64,000 nt of DNA, from assembly GCF_000744705.1 (NCBI RefSeq), contig NZ_JQML01000001.1, forward strand, positions 8,690,017-8,754,016, in the 5' to 3' direction. Shown here in pieces: positions 8,554 to 17,399 of this stretch. The notes under the pieces were generated by a model, which saw only the letters and a list, made by a program, of their open reading frames with translations, did not search any database and had not been told where the DNA came from. This stretch comes from Streptacidiphilus albus JL83. GTDB lineage: Bacteria; Actinomycetota; Actinomycetes; Streptomycetales; Streptomycetaceae. Position numbers and translations under genes: made by a program. Position 1 is the first letter of the stretch; each line of letters starts with the position of its first letter.

Positions 8554-8705
8554 GTGGTGCGGATGTGGTCGAGATACCCCTCGGCGCCGGGGTACGGCCG
8601 GTCCTGGGCCCCGTGGCGGTGCAGGTCGATGCGCCCGTCGGGGTGCAGCCGCAGGGTGGTGGTGGCGCTCCGAGGGGCGTCGCCCCCGGCGAGCGGGGCA
8701 GACAC
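8520..8705 (-). CDS. Possible small protein (doubtful)
   Basis: 61-codon minus-strand frame with good codon composition (…LRLHPDGRIDLHRHGAQD…). It overlaps the end of the SDR gene by 34 nt and has no clear ribosome site. I recognise no family. The rest of the 316-nt gap (8554-8869) holds only a palindrome and a seven-codon frame, described separately. Confidence 0.25.
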   Translation of the reverse strand: MSAPLAGGDAPRSATTTLRLHPDGRIDLHRHGAQDRPYPGAEGYLDHIRTTYQGSGPSTSK

Positions 8706-8708
8706 TCT

Positions 8709-8726
8709 TTCACTCGTTCGAGTGAA
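8709..8726. promoter_or_regulatory. 18-bp inverted repeat, probable operator
   Basis: TTCACTCG-TT-CGAGTGAA (8-nt arms, 2-nt centre). It is followed by AAGGGG and a seven-codon frame GTG-AAC-TCG… (8739-8759) that ends in TAA. The arrangement resembles the promoters of streptomycete XRE/DUF397 gene pairs, with the downstream gene reduced to a stub. That comparison is from memory and tentative. Confidence 0.35.
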
Positions 8727-8869
8727 GGGGCACTACCTGTGAACTCGGCTTTCCGCTAAGGGAATTCGGCGCAGCGGACGATCGGGCGCCGCGAACGGCC
8801 GCACCCGTCGCCGCGCCCACGAACGGCTCCATCCGCCCCCGGGGCGCGCGCCCTCGCTCAGATACAGGT

Positions 8870-9562
8870 ATGGCCTCCACTCTGCTGCCCCTCCGTCCCG
8901 GTCACCGTCCCCGACGGCGGCTCCTGCTGCGGGCGCTGTTCCTGGCGCTCCTCGTCCTGGTGGACCCCGCGTCCTGCACGAGGGCACTGGCCGGTCCGGC
9001 CGACCCCACCCCGGCGGAGCGCGCGGTGGGGCAGCGGGTGGTCCTGGCCGCGCTGAGCTGGGCGGGCACCCCCTATGCCTGGGGCGGCGGCAACGGACAG
9101 GGGCCCACCCTGGGGTTCTGCGACGGGGTCAACGGCTATCTGGACGGAGTCTGCCAGGGCGACCACACGGTCGGCTTCGACTGCAGCGGACTGGCGCTCT
9201 ACTCCTGGTTCCAGGGCACCGGCGGCCGGGTGCTGCTGCCGCACCACAGCCCGGACCAGCTCCTGGCCGGCCGACGGGTGCCGCTGGACCGGATCATCCC
9301 CGGCGACCTGCTGTTCTTCGCGCACCCCGGCGGTCCGATCCACCATGTCGGCATCTACGTCGGAGGCGGCGCCATGATCCACGCCGAACACACCGGCACC
9401 GTGGTCACCATCCTCCCCGACGTCGCCGACAACCCGGTCTGGGGACCGCAGTTGGTCGCCGCCGCGCGCCCCGACCCCGCCGCTGCGGAGCGGACGCCGA
9501 CCGGCTGGGCAGCGATTCCCGGTGCCGGGGACCTCGCCGCCGGGCCAAATACTGGATCTTGA
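8870..9562 (+). CDS. Secreted NlpC/P60-family cell-wall peptidase
   Basis: 230-aa protein with a basic N terminus (RPGHRPRRRLLLRALF) and a hydrophobic stretch to about residue 42, consistent with a secretion signal. The NlpC/P60 domain follows: WAGTPYAWGGGN (65-75), catalytic Cys105 in VGFDCSGL, His159 in IHHVGIYVG and His171 in MIHAEHTG. These enzymes cleave peptide cross-links of peptidoglycan, typically gamma-D-Glu-Dap bonds. An inserted cysteine-containing loop (FCDGVNGYLDGVCQGD, 83-98) between the first strand and the catalytic Cys may form a disulfide. It stands alone, upstream of the epoxide hydrolase gene. Confidence 0.85.
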   Translation: MASTLLPLRPGHRPRRRLLLRALFLALLVLVDPASCTRALAGPADPTPAERAVGQRVVLAALSWAGTPYAWGGGNGQGPTLGFCDGVNGYLDGVCQGDHTVGFDCSGLALYSWFQGTGGRVLLPHHSPDQLLAGRRVPLDRIIPGDLLFFAHPGGPIHHVGIYVGGGAMIHAEHTGTVVTILPDVADNPVWGPQLVAAARPDPAAAERTPTGWAAIPGAGDLAAGPNTGS

Positions 9563-9591
9563 ACGGCGCCGGACGCCTAAGCTGCTCCGGT

Positions 9592-10815
9592 ATGACGACC
9601 TTGGCCGATGAGGGCATCCGACCGTTCCGCATCGCGATCCCGACCGCCGACCTGGAGGACCTGCACCAACGCCTGGACCGCACCCGGTGGCCGGACGAAC
9701 TGCCCGGTGTCGGCTGGGCCTACGGCGTGCCGCGCGACTATCTGCGGGAGCTGGCGCACTACTGGCGGCACGGCTACGACTGGCGCGCCGCCGAGGCCCG
9801 GCTGAACGAGTGGCCGCAGTTCATGACCACGATCGACGGCGCCGACGTCCACTTCGCCCATGTCCGCTCCCCGGAGCCGGACGCCACCCCGCTGCTCGTC
9901 ACGCACGGCTGGCCCGGCTCGATCGTCGAGTTCGAGCACATCGTCGGCCCGCTCACCGACCCCCGGGCGCACGGCGGCGACCCCGCCGACGCGTTCCACC
10001 TGGTGCTGCCGAGCATCCCGGGCTTCGGCTTCTCCGGACCCACGCGGGAGACGGGATGGGAGTACCGCCGGGTCGCCGGGGCCTTCGCCGAGCTGATGCG
10101 GCGGCTGGGGTATCCGCGCTACGGGGCCCAGGGCGGCGACTGGGGCTCGGCCATCTCCCGGGAGCTCGGCCGGGTCCACCCCGAGCGGGTGATCGGCGTC
10201 CACCTGAACCTGATCCCCGGAGCCGCGGCGGCGAGCGAACCGACCGAGCAGGAGCTCGCCGGACTCGACCCGGCCGAGCGCGAACGCACTCGGGCGTCCT
10301 GGGAGCGCACCCGTGCCTGGACCCGTGACCGGCAGGGCTACGCCGACCTCCAGTCCACCCGTCCGCAGACCCTCGCCTACGCCCTCACCGATTCACCGGT
10401 CGGACAACTGGCCTGGATCGCCGAGAAGTTCAAGGAGTGGACCGACTCGGGCGAGCGGCCGGAGGACGCCGTCGACCGCGACCACCTGCTCACCAACGTG
10501 ATGCTGTACTGGCTGACCGGGACGGCCGGCTCCTCCGCGCGGCTGTACTACGAACGCGCCCATGCGGACTACTGGGGCGCGCCGACCGAGCCCTCGCAGG
10601 CCCCCACCGCGCTGGCGTCGTTCCCGGAGGAGAACTTCATCGTCCTGCGCCACCTCGCCGAGCGCACCAACAACATCGTCCGGTGGACGGAGTACGACCG
10701 CGGCGGCCACTTCGCCGCGATGGAGGAGCCCGACCTGCTGGTCGACGACGTCCGGAGCTTCTTCCGGCAGCTGCGCGGCGCGGAGTCCGCGCTCAGGACA
10801 GGGCGTGGCCGGTGA
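9592..10815 (+). CDS. Epoxide hydrolase (EHN-domain alpha/beta hydrolase)
   Basis: 407-aa protein beginning MTTLADEGIRPFRIAIP. Residues about 8-115 match the N-terminal EHN domain, followed by an alpha/beta-hydrolase core with HGWPGS (oxyanion region), the nucleophile Asp in GGDWGS, and the catalytic His in GGHFAAMEEP near residue 377. It hydrolyses epoxides to diols; substrate unknown. ATG 9592 is chosen because TAAGCT lies 8 nt upstream, fitting a leaderless transcript, and no ribosome site is present. Its 3' end overlaps the convergent TetR gene by 23 nt. Confidence 0.88.
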   Translation: MTTLADEGIRPFRIAIPTADLEDLHQRLDRTRWPDELPGVGWAYGVPRDYLRELAHYWRHGYDWRAAEARLNEWPQFMTTIDGADVHFAHVRSPEPDATPLLVTHGWPGSIVEFEHIVGPLTDPRAHGGDPADAFHLVLPSIPGFGFSGPTRETGWEYRRVAGAFAELMRRLGYPRYGAQGGDWGSAISRELGRVHPERVIGVHLNLIPGAAAASEPTEQELAGLDPAERERTRASWERTRAWTRDRQGYADLQSTRPQTLAYALTDSPVGQLAWIAEKFKEWTDSGERPEDAVDRDHLLTNVMLYWLTGTAGSSARLYYERAHADYWGAPTEPSQAPTALASFPEENFIVLRHLAERTNNIVRWTEYDRGGHFAAMEEPDLLVDDVRSFFRQLRGAESALRTGRGR

Positions 10816-11392
10816 CCGCGCGGGCGTAGGCGTGGAGCGCGGTGATCACCTCGCCGCGGGTGCGGCGGCCGGCCAGGACCTCCATCTGGTAGCCGTCCTC
10901 CATGGCGACGAAGCTGGCGGCGAGCAGCCGGTGCGGGTCCTGCAGCACGAAGTGGCCCTGGGCCTGCCCCAGCACCAGGATCGCCGAGTAGACCGCGATC
11001 TGGCGCTCGGTCAGCGCGCTGTCGAGCGCGGCCGCCTTGGCGTCGCGCAGGCAGCGCGGCCAGTACTCGAAGAGCAGCCGGGTGAGCGCGTCGTCGGGGC
11101 CGCTGGCGACGCCGTGGTCGATGCAGGCCCGGAGCTTGTCGGGGGCCTCGGTGAAGCGGTCGGCGGCCTGCTCGCGCTCCTGGCTGTAGCGCTCGATGGC
11201 CTGCTGGTAGGTCTCGTGGACCAGGCTGTCGAGGTCGCCGTAGTAGAGCACGGCGGCCGGGGTGACCCCGGCCTCCTCGGCGATGTCGCGCAGCCGCAGC
11301 CCCTCCAGCCCGCGCACCAGCAGCGCGCGCTGCACCGCCGCGCCGAGTTCGGCCCGGCGGGCCTCCCGGCCGCCGCCCTTCTTCGCCGCCAC
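10793..11392 (-). CDS. TetR-family transcriptional regulator
   Basis: 199-aa protein if it starts at GTG 11392, which has GGGAGG 5 nt upstream; an alternative TTG at 11431 would add 13 residues. The helix-turn-helix is RLRDIAEEAGVTPAAVLYYGDLDSLV (about residues 30-60), and the C-terminal ligand domain is TetR_C-like with a large helical core. Direct repeats of CGTTCAAC lie upstream (11425-11432 and 11482-11489). The partner gene is not obvious: it is convergent with the epoxide hydrolase. Confidence 0.8.
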   Translation of the reverse strand: MAAKKGGGREARRAELGAAVQRALLVRGLEGLRLRDIAEEAGVTPAAVLYYGDLDSLVHETYQQAIERYSQEREQAADRFTEAPDKLRACIDHGVASGPDDALTRLLFEYWPRCLRDAKAAALDSALTERQIAVYSAILVLGQAQGHFVLQDPHRLLAASFVAMEDGYQMEVLAGRRTRGEVITALHAYARAVTGHALS

Positions 11393-11519
11393 GGCGCCCT
11401 CCCGGCCCAGGTTTCCTGTCTGCTCGTTCAACAGTATCCCCCATGCGTTCGACGGGAATCCGGCCGTAGTCCTGAGTCTCCGTTCAACACCGTTCGCGGT
11501 CCTGGGCCGGACGGTGAAA

Positions 11520-11553
11520 GCTCCGGGCCGGGAGTCAGGGCCCGGCCCGGAGC
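11520..11553 (-). terminator. Hairpin terminator downstream of GH3 gene
   Basis: 13-bp perfect stem (arm GCTCCGGGCCGGG) with an 8-nt loop, lying 17 nt beyond the stop of the GH3 gene. Confidence 0.6.
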
Positions 11554-11569
11554 AGCTTGCGGGCGACCG

Positions 11570-14029
11570 TCAGAGACCGGTCGCGGGGGGCAGGTCCGTC
11601 GCCAGGGGCAGGTCGGTCGCGCTGCGCCCGGCCAGCACCCGGTAGCCGCCCGGGGCGGTGGCCCAGGTGCCGGCGGTCGCGTCCCAGGTCTGGAAGGCGC
11701 GCTCCGGCAGGACGACCTCCGCCGCCACCGTCTCGCCGGGCCCGGCGACGACGGAGGCGAAGCCGGCCAGCCAGTGGGTCGGGCGCTCGACGCCGGCCAG
11801 GGCGTCGGTCCCGGCCAGGTAGACCTGGACGACCTCGCGCCCGGTCCGCGTCCCGGTGTTCCGCAGCCGGACGGTGACCGTCCGGCCGACCGCCTCCAGC
11901 CCCTCGTAGGCCCAGTCGGTGTAGCCGAGGCCGTGGCCGAACGGGTAGGCGGGCGCGAGGTCGTGGCGCTGCCAGGCGCGGTAGCCGATGAAGACGCCCT
12001 CCTCGTACCGCAGCACGCCGTCCTCGGGGGTGACCTGGCTGACGGGCGCGTCGGCCAGACGGACCGGCCAACTGGTGGGCAGCCGGCCGCCGGGCTCGCT
12101 CAGGCCGAGCAGCACCCGGGCCAGCGCGGCGCCGCCCTCCTGGCCGGGGAACCAGGACAGCAGCACCGCGGCCACCTGCTCGCGCCACGGCATCTCCACC
12201 GGGGAACCGGAGTTGACGACCACCACGGTGTGCGGGTTGGCGGCGGCGACGCGGGCCACCAGCTCGTCCTGGCGGCCGGGCAGCCGCAGGTCGGCGCGGT
12301 CGAAGCCCTCGCTCTCCACCCGTTCCGTGGTCGCGACCACGACGACCGCGACATCGGCGGCCCGTGCCGCCGCGACCGCCTCCGCGAACAGGGCGTCGTC
12401 GTCGGGCTCCGGCTCGCTGTGCGCGAGGGAGAAGAGGACGCCTCGCATGGGGCCGTACGAGGCCTTGGGAGCCGTGTTGAGCAGGCTGACCCGTACCGGC
12501 TGTCCGGCCTTCAGCTCGATGGTGCCGCGCGGCACGGCCCGGCCGGTGACGGCGTCGATGGGGTCGGTGTCGACCGGGGCAGCCAAGCCGTCGTGGAGCA
12601 CGGTGCCGTCGACGGTGAGCCGGAGGGCGCCGACGCCGTGGGTGCCGAAGCGGTGGGCGCCGGACTGTTCCGGGGTGAACGTCCCGGTCAGTTCGACCGT
12701 GGCGAGGGCGTCGTAGTCGGCCCCGCCGGGCAGTTCGGAGGCCACCCAGCGCAACTTCCCGGTCGGCACCGGTTCGTCGGCGAGGACCGTGCCGTCCCCG
12801 TCGCACAGGACCGCCCGCAGGGCGAAGGAGGCTCCGGCGGTGTCCAGCTCCACGTCCGGGTCGGTGCCGAGCGCGTAGGTGAGGGTGACGTCCTCGGGCA
12901 GCGCTGCGCGCAGCCCCTCCAGCGGGGAGACCACGTGCACGGGGTAGACGGCGGCCGATCCGCCGCCGCGGAACCGGGGGTCGTGGGCGGCGCGGCCGAT
13001 CAGCGCGATGCTGCCGCCGGAAGCCGCGTCGATGGGCAGCGCCTGCCGCTCGTTGCGGACCAGCACGAAGGAGCGGGCGGCCAGTTCACGGGCGAAGGCC
13101 GTGCCGTCCTCGGGGGTCGGCCGCTGCTCCGGGGCGACGGCCGGTTCGGCGCCGGCGAGGATGCCGACCCGGGCGGCGAGCAGCAGGACGTGCCGCACTG
13201 CCGTGTCCACGGTCGCCTCGCCGACCCGGCCGTCCCGGACGGCAGCGGCCAGGGCGGGGCCGAAGACGGTGTCCGGGCCGGGCATCGCCACGTCAAGACC
13301 GCCCTCGACGGCCGCGACGGTGTCGCGGGCCGCCAGCCAGTCGGAGACCACGACGCCGTCGTAGCCCCACTCCTCGCGCAGCACGCCGATCTGGAGCGGG
13401 CGGTGCTCGGTCATGGTCGGGCCGTTGACGGCGTTGTAGGCGGACATCACCGCCCAGGGGTGGGCGGATTCGATGATCTGCTCGAAGGGGGCGAGGTAGA
13501 GCTCGCGCAGGGCGCGCTCGGGGACCTGGTTGTCGACGGTGAAGCGGTCGGTCTCGGCGTCGTTGGCGACGAAGTGCTTCACCGTCGCGGCCACGCCGCT
13601 CTCCTGCAGACCGGTCACGTACCCGGCGCCGATCAGCGCGGTGAGCAGCGGGTCCTCCGAGTAGGACTCGAAGTGCCGACCGCCCAGCGGGGAGCGGTGC
13701 AGGTTGACCGTGGGGGCGAGCAGCACGTGGACGCCCTTGCGGTGGGCCTCCTGGGCCAACACCCGACCGGCCCGGCGGGCCAGCGCGGGCTCCCAGGTGG
13801 CGGCGAGGGCGGTGGGGCTGGGCAGCGCGAGGGAGGGGTCCTCGGCACCGCCGAGCCCGCCGCCGCGTACGCCGATCGGCCCGTCCGACATCACCAGCGA
13901 GCCGAGGCCGATCTCCGGCAGCGCGGGCAGCGTCCACAGGTCCTGGCCGGCCAGGAGCCGGCACTTGGCGTCCAGGTCGAGGCGGGCGAGCGCGGCCTCG
14001 ATCACGGGGGCGTAGTCGGGGGTGTCCAT
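11570..14029 (-). CDS. Glycoside hydrolase family 3 beta-glucosidase with PA14 insert
   Basis: 819-aa enzyme without a signal peptide, so cytoplasmic. The GH3 N-terminal barrel holds the KHFVANDAE motif (151-159) and the nucleophile Asp230 in VVSDW. The GH3 C-terminal domain is interrupted by a PA14-like beta domain (about 385-520, with the VDGTVLHDGL region), and a fibronectin-III-like domain (about 705-800) closes the protein. PA14-bearing GH3 enzymes are typically beta-glucosidases acting on short oligosaccharides. It is the last gene of the unit MFS-GH1-GH3, 49 nt after the GH1 gene, pointing to import of a beta-glucoside followed by internal hydrolysis. Confidence 0.9.
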   Translation of the reverse strand: MDTPDYAPVIEAALARLDLDAKCRLLAGQDLWTLPALPEIGLGSLVMSDGPIGVRGGGLGGAEDPSLALPSPTALAATWEPALARRAGRVLAQEAHRKGVHVLLAPTVNLHRSPLGGRHFESYSEDPLLTALIGAGYVTGLQESGVAATVKHFVANDAETDRFTVDNQVPERALRELYLAPFEQIIESAHPWAVMSAYNAVNGPTMTEHRPLQIGVLREEWGYDGVVVSDWLAARDTVAAVEGGLDVAMPGPDTVFGPALAAAVRDGRVGEATVDTAVRHVLLLAARVGILAGAEPAVAPEQRPTPEDGTAFARELAARSFVLVRNERQALPIDAASGGSIALIGRAAHDPRFRGGGSAAVYPVHVVSPLEGLRAALPEDVTLTYALGTDPDVELDTAGASFALRAVLCDGDGTVLADEPVPTGKLRWVASELPGGADYDALATVELTGTFTPEQSGAHRFGTHGVGALRLTVDGTVLHDGLAAPVDTDPIDAVTGRAVPRGTIELKAGQPVRVSLLNTAPKASYGPMRGVLFSLAHSEPEPDDDALFAEAVAAARAADVAVVVVATTERVESEGFDRADLRLPGRQDELVARVAAANPHTVVVVNSGSPVEMPWREQVAAVLLSWFPGQEGGAALARVLLGLSEPGGRLPTSWPVRLADAPVSQVTPEDGVLRYEEGVFIGYRAWQRHDLAPAYPFGHGLGYTDWAYEGLEAVGRTVTVRLRNTGTRTGREVVQVYLAGTDALAGVERPTHWLAGFASVVAGPGETVAAEVVLPERAFQTWDATAGTWATAPGGYRVLAGRSATDLPLATDLPPATGL

Positions 14030-14078
14030 GGTGTCTTCTCTCAGTTGATCGTGGCGAGGGCGGGGGCGGGTGTTCGGC

Positions 14079-15314
14079 TCAGTACGGGAGCGTGCGGCTG
14101 CGGCCGATCGCCCCGAGCCAGGCGGCGGAGGGCTTGGGCGTACGGACGAAGGTGGTGCGGTCGACCGCGATCAGACCGAAGGTGGGCGAGTAGCTGCCCC
14201 ACTCGTAGTTGTCGAGCGCGCTCCAGTGGAAGTAGCCGCGTACGTCGACGCCGTCGGCCATCGCCTCGGCCATGCCGCGCAGGGCGGCGCCGGTGTAGGC
14301 GATCCGGCGGGTGTCGTCGGCGGTGGCAATGCCGTTCTCGGTGACGATCAGCGGGGTACCGGGGGCGAGCGCCGCGGTGCGGCGAAGTGCGTGGCTCAGC
14401 GCCTCGGGGTAGAACTCCCATCCGGTGAGCGTGCGTTCGGCGTCGGCCGGCACGGGCAGGGCGCAGCCGTCCGGGCCGACCAGGGTGCGGGTGTAGGACT
14501 GCACGCCGAGCCAGTCGTCGCCGCGCGCGGCCTCCAGGAAGACGTCCGAGCGCGGGTGGCGGTACTCGGCCGCAGCCGACTCCGCCGCCGCCTGCTCAGC
14601 TGCTGTCCGCTCCGGGCCCGGTACCGGCTGGGCCACCTGGTTGGCCACCGACCAGCCGGTGCTGACGTGCGGGGCAAGGGACTTGACCGTGTCGAAGGCC
14701 CGGCGGTGGGCGCGGACCAGGGCGTCGGTGGTGGCGGCGTCCGGCAGCGGGAGTCCGGCCGGGGGCAGGTCGCCGCCCGAGGTCAGCGCGGTGCGGAAGG
14801 CGGCCATGACGGCCACCATGTTGGGTTCGTTGACGGTGCAGACATGGTCGACACCGGAGGCGAAGACCGGTGCGGCGGCCTCGATGTAGCGCGCGAAGAG
14901 CTCGTCGGAGCCGGCCGCCGTCCAGCCGCCGCGCTGCTCGAACCAGAGCGGGTTGGTGAAGTGATGAAGGGTCACCATCGGCCGCAGGCCGCGCTCCTGG
15001 GCGCCCTCCACCATCCGGCGGTAGTGGGCGATCGCGGCCTGCGAGAACTCGCCGGGCGCGGGCTCGATGCGGGCCCACTCGATGCTGAACCGGTAGTCGG
15101 TGAAGCCCAGTCGGGCCAGCAGGTCCATGTCCTCGCGCCAGCGGTGGTAGCTGTCGCAGGCGTCGCCGCTGGGCTCCTTGATGCGGTCGGTCAGGCCGCT
15201 GTGCTCCAGGTACCACCAGTCGCTGTTGGTGTTCCCGCCCTCGATCTGGTGCGCGGCGGTGGAGGCGCCCCAGAGAAATCCGTCGGGCAGGGTCGGGTTC
15301 GGGTTCGGGTTCAT
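14079..15314 (-). CDS. Glycoside hydrolase family 1 beta-glucosidase
   Basis: 411-aa GH1 enzyme: N-terminal DGFLWGASTAAHQIEGG signature (11-27), acid/base Glu163 in TVNEPN, and nucleophile Glu325 in IVTENG. No signal peptide is visible, so it acts in the cytoplasm on an imported beta-glycoside. The length is slightly below the common 450 aa. The gene lies 28 nt downstream of the MFS gene and 49 nt upstream of the GH3 gene, all on the minus strand, and probably belongs to the same operon under the divergent TetR gene. Confidence 0.9.
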   Translation of the reverse strand: MNPNPNPTLPDGFLWGASTAAHQIEGGNTNSDWWYLEHSGLTDRIKEPSGDACDSYHRWREDMDLLARLGFTDYRFSIEWARIEPAPGEFSQAAIAHYRRMVEGAQERGLRPMVTLHHFTNPLWFEQRGGWTAAGSDELFARYIEAAAPVFASGVDHVCTVNEPNMVAVMAAFRTALTSGGDLPPAGLPLPDAATTDALVRAHRRAFDTVKSLAPHVSTGWSVANQVAQPVPGPERTAAEQAAAESAAAEYRHPRSDVFLEAARGDDWLGVQSYTRTLVGPDGCALPVPADAERTLTGWEFYPEALSHALRRTAALAPGTPLIVTENGIATADDTRRIAYTGAALRGMAEAMADGVDVRGYFHWSALDNYEWGSYSPTFGLIAVDRTTFVRTPKPSAAWLGAIGRSRTLPY

Positions 15315-15342
15315 GGGTGGTTCTCCTCGGTAGGGCTGCGGG

Positions 15343-16614
15343 TCAGCGGACCCGGCGGATCGGGAGCAGGCACAGGCCGCCGCCGGCGGCCAGGACGATG
15401 GCCAGGACGAAGAGCGCGCGGTAGCCGAGGCCGGGTACGACGGTGACGGCGACCAGCGGCGCGAGGATCTGCGGCATGGTGTTGGCGATGTTGAGGATGC
15501 CCAGGTCCTTGGCCCGGTGCAGTTGGTCCGGCAGCACCTCGGCCATGATCACCTGGTCGACCGCGACATAGGCGCCGTAGGCGAAGCCGGCCAGCAGGAC
15601 GAAGACGAAGAAGGCCGGGAGCGAACGGGTCAGCACGAGCGGAACCATCGCCGCGGCGCAGAGTGCCGCCGCCGTGATGACGAAGGGCTTGCGGCGGCCG
15701 AGCCGGTCCGACAGCGGTCCCGACACCGCGATGGCGGAGCCGGCGGTGAGCGCGGTGACCCCGCCCGAGAGGGCGATGACCGAACCCGCGTGCCCGGTGG
15801 AGAGGCCGAGGTAGTCCGTCAGCACGTACAGCTGGTACACCAGTACGCACTGCAGTCCGAGCATGGTGAGCAGCCGTCCGACCAGCGCCCAGAGGAAGTC
15901 GGGGTCGCGCGGTGGCAGCAGGCTGCGCACCGACTCGCGGAGGGGGAGGGTCACCCGCGTCTCGGCGGCGTTGGAGCGGTCAGGGGCGGCGCGGAACACC
16001 AGCAGCGCGCCCGCCGCGACCAGCCAGGGGATCCAGCGCAGACCCTGGACCGGAACCGTGAGCAACAGGCCTGCCAACACTGCGCCGAGGCTCTGCCCGA
16101 GCAGCAGCCCGAGTCCGATCCAGGAGGAGGCCCTGCCGAGGTCGGCCCGGGCGACCCGGTCCGGCAGGATCGCGGTGAGCGGGCCGACCATGGCGTTCAG
16201 GCTCACCTGCGCGCACATCCAGAGCAGCAGCATGACCGGAAAGCTGGTCGTCCAGGACAGGGCGGAGAGCGATGCCGCCGTACCGAACCCGCCGGCCAGG
16301 ATCCACGGGTTGCGGCGGCCGAACCGGGACCGGGTGCGGTCGGAGAGCACGCCGAAGGCGATGTTCGCCACCATCCCCACCAGCGCGCCGACCGTGGCCA
16401 TGGTGGCGTAGCGGTCGAGCTTGGTGTGCGCGTCCACCTGTCCGAGCAGGGCCTGGACCAGCGTGCTCGACACGCCGAAGGAGAGCAGCCAGCTGAGGTT
16501 GGCGGCGCCCAGGACCGGGCCGAGCCGCCCCAGTCCCGCAGGGTCCCCGCCGACGTCCGGAACGCTCGCGGCCTGGACGGCGGGGGAGGCAGGGGAGGCA
16601 GGAGAAGTGCTCAA
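15343..16614 (-). CDS. MFS transporter, probable beta-glucoside importer
   Basis: 423-aa protein with about 12 membrane helices and the MFS loop motif DRTRSRFGRRNPW (near residue 92), repeated as SDRLGRRKPFV in the second half. The motif and layout resemble sugar-specific MFS permeases found with intracellular GH1 enzymes. It is the promoter-proximal gene of the MFS-GH1-GH3 unit and faces the TetR gene across an 88-nt regulatory gap. The transport direction (import) is inferred from the downstream intracellular glucosidases. Confidence 0.8.
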   Translation of the reverse strand: MSTSPASPASPAVQAASVPDVGGDPAGLGRLGPVLGAANLSWLLSFGVSSTLVQALLGQVDAHTKLDRYATMATVGALVGMVANIAFGVLSDRTRSRFGRRNPWILAGGFGTAASLSALSWTTSFPVMLLLWMCAQVSLNAMVGPLTAILPDRVARADLGRASSWIGLGLLLGQSLGAVLAGLLLTVPVQGLRWIPWLVAAGALLVFRAAPDRSNAAETRVTLPLRESVRSLLPPRDPDFLWALVGRLLTMLGLQCVLVYQLYVLTDYLGLSTGHAGSVIALSGGVTALTAGSAIAVSGPLSDRLGRRKPFVITAAALCAAAMVPLVLTRSLPAFFVFVLLAGFAYGAYVAVDQVIMAEVLPDQLHRAKDLGILNIANTMPQILAPLVAVTVVPGLGYRALFVLAIVLAAGGGLCLLPIRRVR

Positions 16615-16659
16615 GGACAGCTCCTTCGCTGTGAGGCGGTCAGCGTAACAGCGAAAATC

Positions 16660-16696
16660 TTGAGGCTCAATGGTTTGAATGGGCGGAGGTTAGACT
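16660..16696. promoter_or_regulatory. Divergent promoter/operator of beta-glucoside locus
   Basis: Within the 88-nt gap between the MFS gene and TetR gene, TTGAG-G-CTCAA (16660-16670) forms a short palindrome. TAGACT at 16691-16696 lies 6 nt before the TetR ATG, a leaderless -10 box. The palindrome is a candidate TetR operator for both directions. Confidence 0.5.
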
Positions 16697-16702
16697 GCGC
16701 GG

Positions 16703-17380
16703 ATGAGCAATCCTCGGGGGCCGTACGCCAAGACCTCGGCCAAGCGTCAGCAGATCCTCGATGCCGCGCTGGCGGCCTACGCGGAGGCGGGCAGCCGCAA
16801 GGTGTCGGTGCGTGACATCGCCCAGCGCGTCGGGATGACCGACGCCGGCGTCCTGCACCACTTCGGCGGTCGCGAGGCGCTGCTGACCGCTGTCCTGGAG
16901 GCCCGCGACGCGGCGGCCACCGAGGCCTTCGGCGAATGGGACGTCATCGGCCCGAGCGCCGCGCTCGACATCCTGGCCAACAACGCGTCCACGCCCGGCC
17001 TGGTCAAGCTCTTCGTCGACGTGGCCGCTGCCGCGGCGGAGCCCGACCACCCCGCCCATGACTTCTTCGCCGCCCGCTACGCCCGTAACCAGGCGACCAT
17101 CATCCGCCACCTCGGCGACCGCTCCGAGCCCGCCATCGGGCGGCACGCGACGCCGGTCGACGCCGACTGGGCCGCCCGGATCATCCTCGCCGCCACCGAC
17201 GGACTGCAGATCCAGTGGCTGCTGGACCCGGACATCGACATGGCCGCCGACATCGCGGCTCTCGGCCGGGTGCTCCGGGCCGTCCTCGGCGCGGGGGAGG
17301 GCGGTGGCCCGGGGGAGGGCACGGGCGAGGGCGGTGGCGCGGTCCGGGCGGGGCGGTCCGGGGGCGCGCCGCCCCGCTGA
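16703..17380 (+). CDS. TetR-family regulator of the beta-glucoside locus
   Basis: 225-aa protein with an N-terminal helix-turn-helix (KVSVRDIAQRVGMTDAGVLHHFGGREALL, about residues 33-61) and a TetR-type C-terminal domain. It ends in a glycine-rich, low-complexity tail of about 30 residues (GEGGGPGEGTGEGGG…). Divergent from the MFS-GH1-GH3 operon, it is the likely repressor, relieved by a glucoside or its phosphate-free product. This is unusual, because streptomycete cellobiose systems are normally governed by the LacI-family CebR. Confidence 0.85.
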   Translation: MSNPRGPYAKTSAKRQQILDAALAAYAEAGSRKVSVRDIAQRVGMTDAGVLHHFGGREALLTAVLEARDAAATEAFGEWDVIGPSAALDILANNASTPGLVKLFVDVAAAAAEPDHPAHDFFAARYARNQATIIRHLGDRSEPAIGRHATPVDADWAARIILAATDGLQIQWLLDPDIDMAADIAALGRVLRAVLGAGEGGGPGEGTGEGGGAVRAGRSGGAPPR

Positions 17381-17399
17381 CCGCCCCGCCCACGATCCG

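Noticed and set aside
11425..11489. Direct repeats of CGTTCAAC before the TetR gene
   Set aside because: Not arranged as a palindrome, and copy number is only two perfect repeats; noted with the gene but too weak to call an operator.
10562..14344. Plus-strand open frame of 1260 codons
   Set aside because: It is antisense to the TetR, GH3 and GH1 genes, whose catalytic motifs are intact on the minus strand; its product is low-complexity Gly/Arg/Val sequence without any family motif.
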